From contig NZVD01000081.1 of assembly GCA_002701385.1 (NCBI GenBank), forward strand, positions 6,018 to 70,017: a DNA stretch of 64,000 nt, given 5' to 3'. Source of the DNA: Rhodopirellula sp. Lineage in GTDB: Bacteria; Planctomycetota; Planctomycetia; Pirellulales; Pirellulaceae. The notes beneath the pieces were generated by a model that made no database searches, had not been told where the DNA came from, and saw only the letters and a list, made by a program, of their open reading frames with translations. How positions within the stretch are numbered: the first letter of the stretch is position 1; the number at the start of each line of letters is the position of its first letter. The position numbers were made by a program, and so were the translations under genes. Below, piece by piece: positions 59,175 through 64,000 of this stretch.

Positions 59175-60158
59175 ATGGCAAATAAAACTCAACCCGGTTA
59201 TCACCTCGGATTTGACCTCGGTGGAACGAAAATGCTCGCCGTGGTTTACGACGATCAATTCAATGCGGTGGGCCGTAATCGTATCAAGACCCGGGGAAAT
59301 CTTGGTGTGGAATCTGTTCTTCAGCGTCTGATCGGAAACATAGAATCTGCATTAACCGATGCCCAAGTCGAGCCAAGCGAACTTCGCTCCATCGGCATCG
59401 GGGTCCCCGGCGCGGTCAACATGCAAACAGGCGTTGTCTTAGGTGCAGTCAATCTGGCCTGGAAAAATGTCCCCGTTGCCGAAACACTTATAAATCATTT
59501 TCAATGCCCCGTCCAGTTGCTCAACGATGTTGACGCTGGCGTGTTTGGGGAAAGTCAATTTGGAGCTGGGCGAGGCGCGACAAATGTACTTGGAGTCTTC
59601 CCGGGAACGGGCATTGGTGGCGGAGCGGTTCTCAATGGAGAGATCGTCACAGGTGCTTCACAGACAGCTGTGGAAATCGGCCATATTCCGGCCGTTCCCA
59701 ATGGCATTCGCTGTGGCTGCGGGCTCAAAGGGTGTCTGGAAACAGTTGCCAGTCGGCTGGCAATTGCCGGGCAGGCAGCTCAGGCTGCCTATCGTGGTGC
59801 CGCCCCCTATCTGCTTGAGCAAGTCGGCACCGACATTAGTCTGATACGTAGCGGCGTGCTTGCCGCATCCATCGCCAACGGAGACCGTGAAGTAGAGAGG
59901 ATCATCAAGAGTGCCTGTAAATACCTTGGCAAAGCCATTGGAGCCATGGCAACGGTACTCTCACCGGATGTAGTTGTGTTAGGAGGAGGACTGGCGGAGG
60001 CAATGCCCGAGCTATTCACCAAATATACAAGCAAGGCGGCTGAAAAGAGCGTTATCCCCATTCTCAAGGGAACCTTTGAAGTCAAAATCGCTGAATTGGG
60101 TGACGACGCTTCGGTACTTGGCGCTGCAATATGGGGAGCTCAAAAAAGCGTTTCCTAA
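59175..60158 (+). CDS. ROK family sugar kinase / glucokinase-like
   Basis: LGFDLGGTKMLAVVYD, GVFPGTGIGGGAVLNGEIVTG, CGCGLKGCLET zinc motif. Confidence 0.92.
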   Translation: MANKTQPGYHLGFDLGGTKMLAVVYDDQFNAVGRNRIKTRGNLGVESVLQRLIGNIESALTDAQVEPSELRSIGIGVPGAVNMQTGVVLGAVNLAWKNVPVAETLINHFQCPVQLLNDVDAGVFGESQFGAGRGATNVLGVFPGTGIGGGAVLNGEIVTGASQTAVEIGHIPAVPNGIRCGCGLKGCLETVASRLAIAGQAAQAAYRGAAPYLLEQVGTDISLIRSGVLAASIANGDREVERIIKSACKYLGKAIGAMATVLSPDVVVLGGGLAEAMPELFTKYTSKAAEKSVIPILKGTFEVKIAELGDDASVLGAAIWGAQKSVS

Positions 60159-60184
60159 GACGCCAACGAGAATCAGGGGAGATC

Positions 60185-61753
60185 ATGCCAGCTAAAGATA
60201 GTCGAACAATGCAACGAACCGTCGCGGTAATCGATATCGGTACAACGTCCGTGCGTATGGCCATTGCCGAGATTAATGCCACGGGAGCCATTCAGATACT
60301 CGAGCACCTATCTCAGGCTGTCAATCTTGGGAAAGATACATTCACTCGTGGACGTATTCACCGAAACACTATTGAAGAGTGTGTCCAGGTGCTAAGAAGT
60401 TATCAACAAATCTTAGGGGAATATGGTATCGACTCCCCAGAAGACTTGCGAGTTATCGCCACCAGCGCCGTCCGGGAAGCCACCAACCGTCTAGCTTTTC
60501 TGGATCGAATTTACATCGCAACAGGGATCAATGTTGAGCCGATGGATGAAGCAGAAATCAGCCGAATTACCTATCTCGGTATTCAGTCTGAACTAGAACG
60601 CCTGGGGACAGCCACTGACACTATCGTTTGTGAGGTTGGCGGCGGGAGCACTGAACTGCTTTTAGTCCGCGACAATTATGTCCAATTCTCTCACACCTAC
60701 AATCTGGGCTCCCTCAGACTACGTAAAGCTGTCGATACGTATAACGCTCCGATTGTCCAGAGCCGTCAGCTGATGGAATCACAAATCCAACGGACAATTG
60801 ATCTTTTCCATGAACACCTACCAGTTGGCGAGCAGCGACACTTGGTGGCGTTGGGAGGTGATATGCGTTTCGCAGCCGGCCAACTCATCGACAACTGGAA
60901 TATCTCAGACGGCGGAGTTATCAGCACTGACGCTCTGGAGGAATTCACCAACGACATCCTTCAAATGTCACTCGACAACATTGTCCAAAACTACGAATTA
61001 CTACGCATTACCCATCAGGAAGCTGAGACACTGGGGCCGGCTTTGCTGACTTACCTTTGTATTGCCAAGCATCTTCAGGTAAAAGAAATCCATATCTCTG
61101 GTATCAATTTGCGTGACGGATTACTTCAGGAAATGGCCTTAGAAGAGGCCTGGAGTAAAGAGTTTCAAAATCAAATCATTGGCTCCGTTTTGGAATTGGG
61201 GAGACAATACGAATTTGACGAATCACATGCCCAGCAAGTCGCAACACTGGCCAGGCAACTTTTCCACCAACTCCAATCGCAACACGCACTTGAACCTCGC
61301 TTCGAAACCTTTTTACAGGTTGCCGCGTTACTGCACGAAATCGGCCTATTCGTTAGCAATCGCAGCTATCACAAACACACCATGTATCTAATCAATAACA
61401 GTGAGCTGTTTGGATTGGGAAAAACAAACCTGTTGCTCACTGCTTTAATCGCACGCTATCACCGTCGTGCGACCCCACAACCCAAGCATACGGGCTATGC
61501 CATGTTGGATCGCGACCATCGAGTCGCGGTTTCGAAACTAGCAGCGATTCTTAGAATTGCGGTGGCGTTAGATGCCTCCCGTCATCAGAATATCCATACC
61601 ATCGAGTGCATCCCCAAAGGGGAAACTCTCATTATTTCCACGCCTGACGCTGCTGACCTTTCACTTGAACAGCTTGCACTGCAACAGAGCAGTGACCTGT
61701 TTGAAGAGACATTTGGCATGAAGATTTTGCTTAGTAACACTACGTCGGACTAA
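60185..61753 (+). CDS. ppx: Ppx/GppA family exopolyphosphatase
   Basis: VAVIDIGTTSVRMAIAE, ATSAVREATNR, VCEVGGGSTELLLV; C-terminal HD-like region; adjacent to ppk1. Confidence 0.88.
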   Translation: MPAKDSRTMQRTVAVIDIGTTSVRMAIAEINATGAIQILEHLSQAVNLGKDTFTRGRIHRNTIEECVQVLRSYQQILGEYGIDSPEDLRVIATSAVREATNRLAFLDRIYIATGINVEPMDEAEISRITYLGIQSELERLGTATDTIVCEVGGGSTELLLVRDNYVQFSHTYNLGSLRLRKAVDTYNAPIVQSRQLMESQIQRTIDLFHEHLPVGEQRHLVALGGDMRFAAGQLIDNWNISDGGVISTDALEEFTNDILQMSLDNIVQNYELLRITHQEAETLGPALLTYLCIAKHLQVKEIHISGINLRDGLLQEMALEEAWSKEFQNQIIGSVLELGRQYEFDESHAQQVATLARQLFHQLQSQHALEPRFETFLQVAALLHEIGLFVSNRSYHKHTMYLINNSELFGLGKTNLLLTALIARYHRRATPQPKHTGYAMLDRDHRVAVSKLAAILRIAVALDASRHQNIHTIECIPKGETLIISTPDAADLSLEQLALQQSSDLFEETFGMKILLSNTTSD

Positions 61754-61807
61754 CGACAAGCTCAGTAAGACATTAACACTCCTGACCATCGCTATCTACG
61801 ACCAACC

Positions 61808-63907
61808 ATGACAGATCTAGAACCACTATTTTTCAATCGCGAACTAAGTTGGCTAGAATTCAACCAACGAGTATTAGGAGAGGCACTCGACGCTGAGGTC
61901 CCCTTGCTCGAACGTGTCAAATTCCTAGCCATTACATCTTCCAATCTGGATGAATTCTACATGGTAAGGGTTGGCGGACTTAACATCATGGTTGCTCAGG
62001 ATATCCAAACACCGGACGTCACCGGCATGAGTCCTCAGGAACAACTGAATAAGCTCAGCCAACGTACTCACGAAATGACTCGGCAGCAGTACGATTGTTT
62101 TAATCTGATGCTGGAACCAGGCCTGCAAGAGATTGGTATTCGCAGGTACTCCACGCTCGACTTAAACGAATCTCAACATCAAGCCTTGAGCGATCGGTTT
62201 GACCGTGAGATCTACCCCGTCATCTCTCCGCTGGGAATTCATCCCGACGGTAGTATGCCCTTAATCAGAAATCAAACGATCCACCTGGCAGTCAAACTCA
62301 AAGAAGACGATGACAAAATCCCTGATCGAATCGTAATCCTTCCACTCGGCGACCCCATTCCGCGGTTTATCACCGTGCCTTCTGATGATCGCCATGCGTA
62401 CATTCTTTCAGAAGATGTCGCCAGCCTGTTTTGTGATCGCTATTTCCCTAATGAGGAGATCCTGGAGTGTGTCCCGTTCCGAATTACCCGCAATGCAGAT
62501 ATGCGAGTTGAAGAGGAATTCTCTGCTGATTTAATGGAGGACATGTCCGCCTTGCTGGAATCACGTAAGGACAGCGATTGTGTACGTCTGGAAGTGTCAG
62601 CCGACTGCAGTCCCGAGTTTTTATCTGAATTGCAGGACCTATTTGCCGTTCCCGAAGGCTACACATATAAATGTGAAGGCCCGCTCGACCTCAAAGCCTG
62701 GTTCAAAATCGCCTCGTTACGGGGATTCGAAACACATCAGGCCGAGGCCTGGCCACCAATCCATTCTCCCCGAATTGCCCCATCCGAAAACCTGTTTGAG
62801 GAGATTGCAAAACACGATATCATCCTGCACCATCCCTTCGAAAGTTTTGATCCAGTCATCAGACTGTTAGAAACCGCCGCCGATGATCCAGACGTTTTGG
62901 CGATCAAGCAAACCTTGTACCGTACCAGCAGCAACAGCCCCGTCGTTTCGGCGTTAGTACGAGCCGCAGAAAACGGGAAGAGCGTTTCCGTCATTATCGA
63001 ACTGAAGGCTCGTTTTGACGAGGCTCGAAATATCATTGGTGCGAAGGCCCTGCAACAGGCAGGTGCGCATGTCATTTATGGAGTGAAGGGGCTCAAAACT
63101 CATGCGAAAAGCCTTATCATCATCCGTCGTGAACCTCAGGGAATGCGTCGATACATGCATTTCGGGACAGGAAACTACAATGAGTCCACTGCCAAACTGT
63201 ATACGGACATCAGCTTGTTAACCTGCGACCGCGTCCTCGGGAATGATGCCACTTCCTTTTTCAATGCGGTCACAGGATTCACGCAGCCAAGCAGTTTAGA
63301 AAAGCTGGCGATGGCTCCTTTGACATTGCGAAATCGGTTGCTGGAACTCATTCGGTTTGAAACAAATCTAGCAACCGCAGGCAAAGAGGCGAAAATCACG
63401 GCCAAAATGAATTCACTGGTTGACCCGACGCTCATCAAAGAGCTGTACAACGCATCCAATGCCGGAGTGACCATTCAGCTCAATGTGCGAGGCATTTGTT
63501 GCCTCAGACCTGGTGTCGCCGGATTAAGCGAGAACATTCGTGTCGTGAGCATTATTGACCGATTTCTGGAGCACAGTCGAATGATGCATTTCACTCATGG
63601 TGGTGATGATGTCACTTTGATTTCCAGCGCCGACTGGATGCCCCGTAATTTAGATCGGCGTGTTGAATTGCTTGTCCCGGTTGAATCCGCCGATTGCAAA
63701 AAGGTAGTCATTGATTCCTTACAGACAATGCTTACCGAAAACGTGAAAGGCCATGAACTTCAGGCAGATGGATCCTATCAACGAATTGCTGCACCTGAAA
63801 AAGGGCAGCAAACCCGCAGCCAACAGTTTTTTTATCGTCAGGCAGTCAAAGCGGCACAGCAAAGCAAGCAATCCACGCCCACCACGTTTGAACCTCATAA
63901 GGCCTGA
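61808..63907 (+). CDS. ppk1: Polyphosphate kinase 1
   Basis: FFNRELSWLEFNQRVL, LAIKQTLYRTSSNSPVVSALVRAAENGKSVSVIIELKARFDEARNI, HFGTGNYNESTAKLYTD. Confidence 0.97.
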   Translation: MTDLEPLFFNRELSWLEFNQRVLGEALDAEVPLLERVKFLAITSSNLDEFYMVRVGGLNIMVAQDIQTPDVTGMSPQEQLNKLSQRTHEMTRQQYDCFNLMLEPGLQEIGIRRYSTLDLNESQHQALSDRFDREIYPVISPLGIHPDGSMPLIRNQTIHLAVKLKEDDDKIPDRIVILPLGDPIPRFITVPSDDRHAYILSEDVASLFCDRYFPNEEILECVPFRITRNADMRVEEEFSADLMEDMSALLESRKDSDCVRLEVSADCSPEFLSELQDLFAVPEGYTYKCEGPLDLKAWFKIASLRGFETHQAEAWPPIHSPRIAPSENLFEEIAKHDIILHHPFESFDPVIRLLETAADDPDVLAIKQTLYRTSSNSPVVSALVRAAENGKSVSVIIELKARFDEARNIIGAKALQQAGAHVIYGVKGLKTHAKSLIIIRREPQGMRRYMHFGTGNYNESTAKLYTDISLLTCDRVLGNDATSFFNAVTGFTQPSSLEKLAMAPLTLRNRLLELIRFETNLATAGKEAKITAKMNSLVDPTLIKELYNASNAGVTIQLNVRGICCLRPGVAGLSENIRVVSIIDRFLEHSRMMHFTHGGDDVTLISSADWMPRNLDRRVELLVPVESADCKKVVIDSLQTMLTENVKGHELQADGSYQRIAAPEKGQQTRSQQFFYRQAVKAAQQSKQSTPTTFEPHKA

Positions 63908-63918
63908 CGGAGTGCATC

Positions 63919-64000
63919 ATGAAGAAGCTGCTGATTTTACGACATGCAAAATCCAGCTGGAAAGAACCTTCACTTTCGGATTTCCAACGGCCACTCAATA
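63919..64000 (+). CDS. SixA-like histidine phosphatase, truncated at window end
   Basis: MKKLLILRHAKSSWKEPSLSDFQRPLN: RHG motif at N-terminus. Confidence 0.8.
   Translation, partial: MKKLLILRHAKSSWKEPSLSDFQRPLN

Overview
Gene-dense 64 kb chromosomal window, probably from a planctomycete. That inference rests on two DUF1559 pilin-like proteins, very large ResB/CcsA proteins and planctomycete-style TPR/ExbB operons; no database search was run. Housekeeping content: histidinol-phosphatase/IMPase-like, rpmB, gatCAB, bioA, system II cytochrome c maturation (ResB + CcsA), aroC, rpmE, prfA-prmC, plsC-like, galE, XerC/D-type recombinase, mdh, ROK kinase, ppx, ppk1 and a truncated sixA-like gene. Accessory content: two separate MotA/TolQ/ExbB-type operons (7.8-11.7 kb and 31.1-37.5 kb) and a compact, divergent flagellar export cluster (fliF-G-N-O-P-Q-R-flhB-[sulfotransferase]-flhA-flhF-fliA, 43.1-55.6 kb). 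Best leads: (1) FlhB has lost the NPTH autocleavage motif (reads YTPGG) and FlhF has degenerate GTPase motifs, in a cluster without fliH/I/J or rod/hook genes; (2) a YWTD-like beta-propeller inserted inside a ResB protein; (3) a recently decayed 6-pyruvoyl-tetrahydropterin synthase gene with two in-frame stops and a 1-nt insertion; (4) a three-way-junction-like RNA ending in a P1 stem plus U7, 27 nt upstream of gatC (candidate attenuator); (5) a proton-channel operon with two different long coiled-coil TolR-like partners. No tRNA, rRNA, CRISPR array or transposon was recognised.
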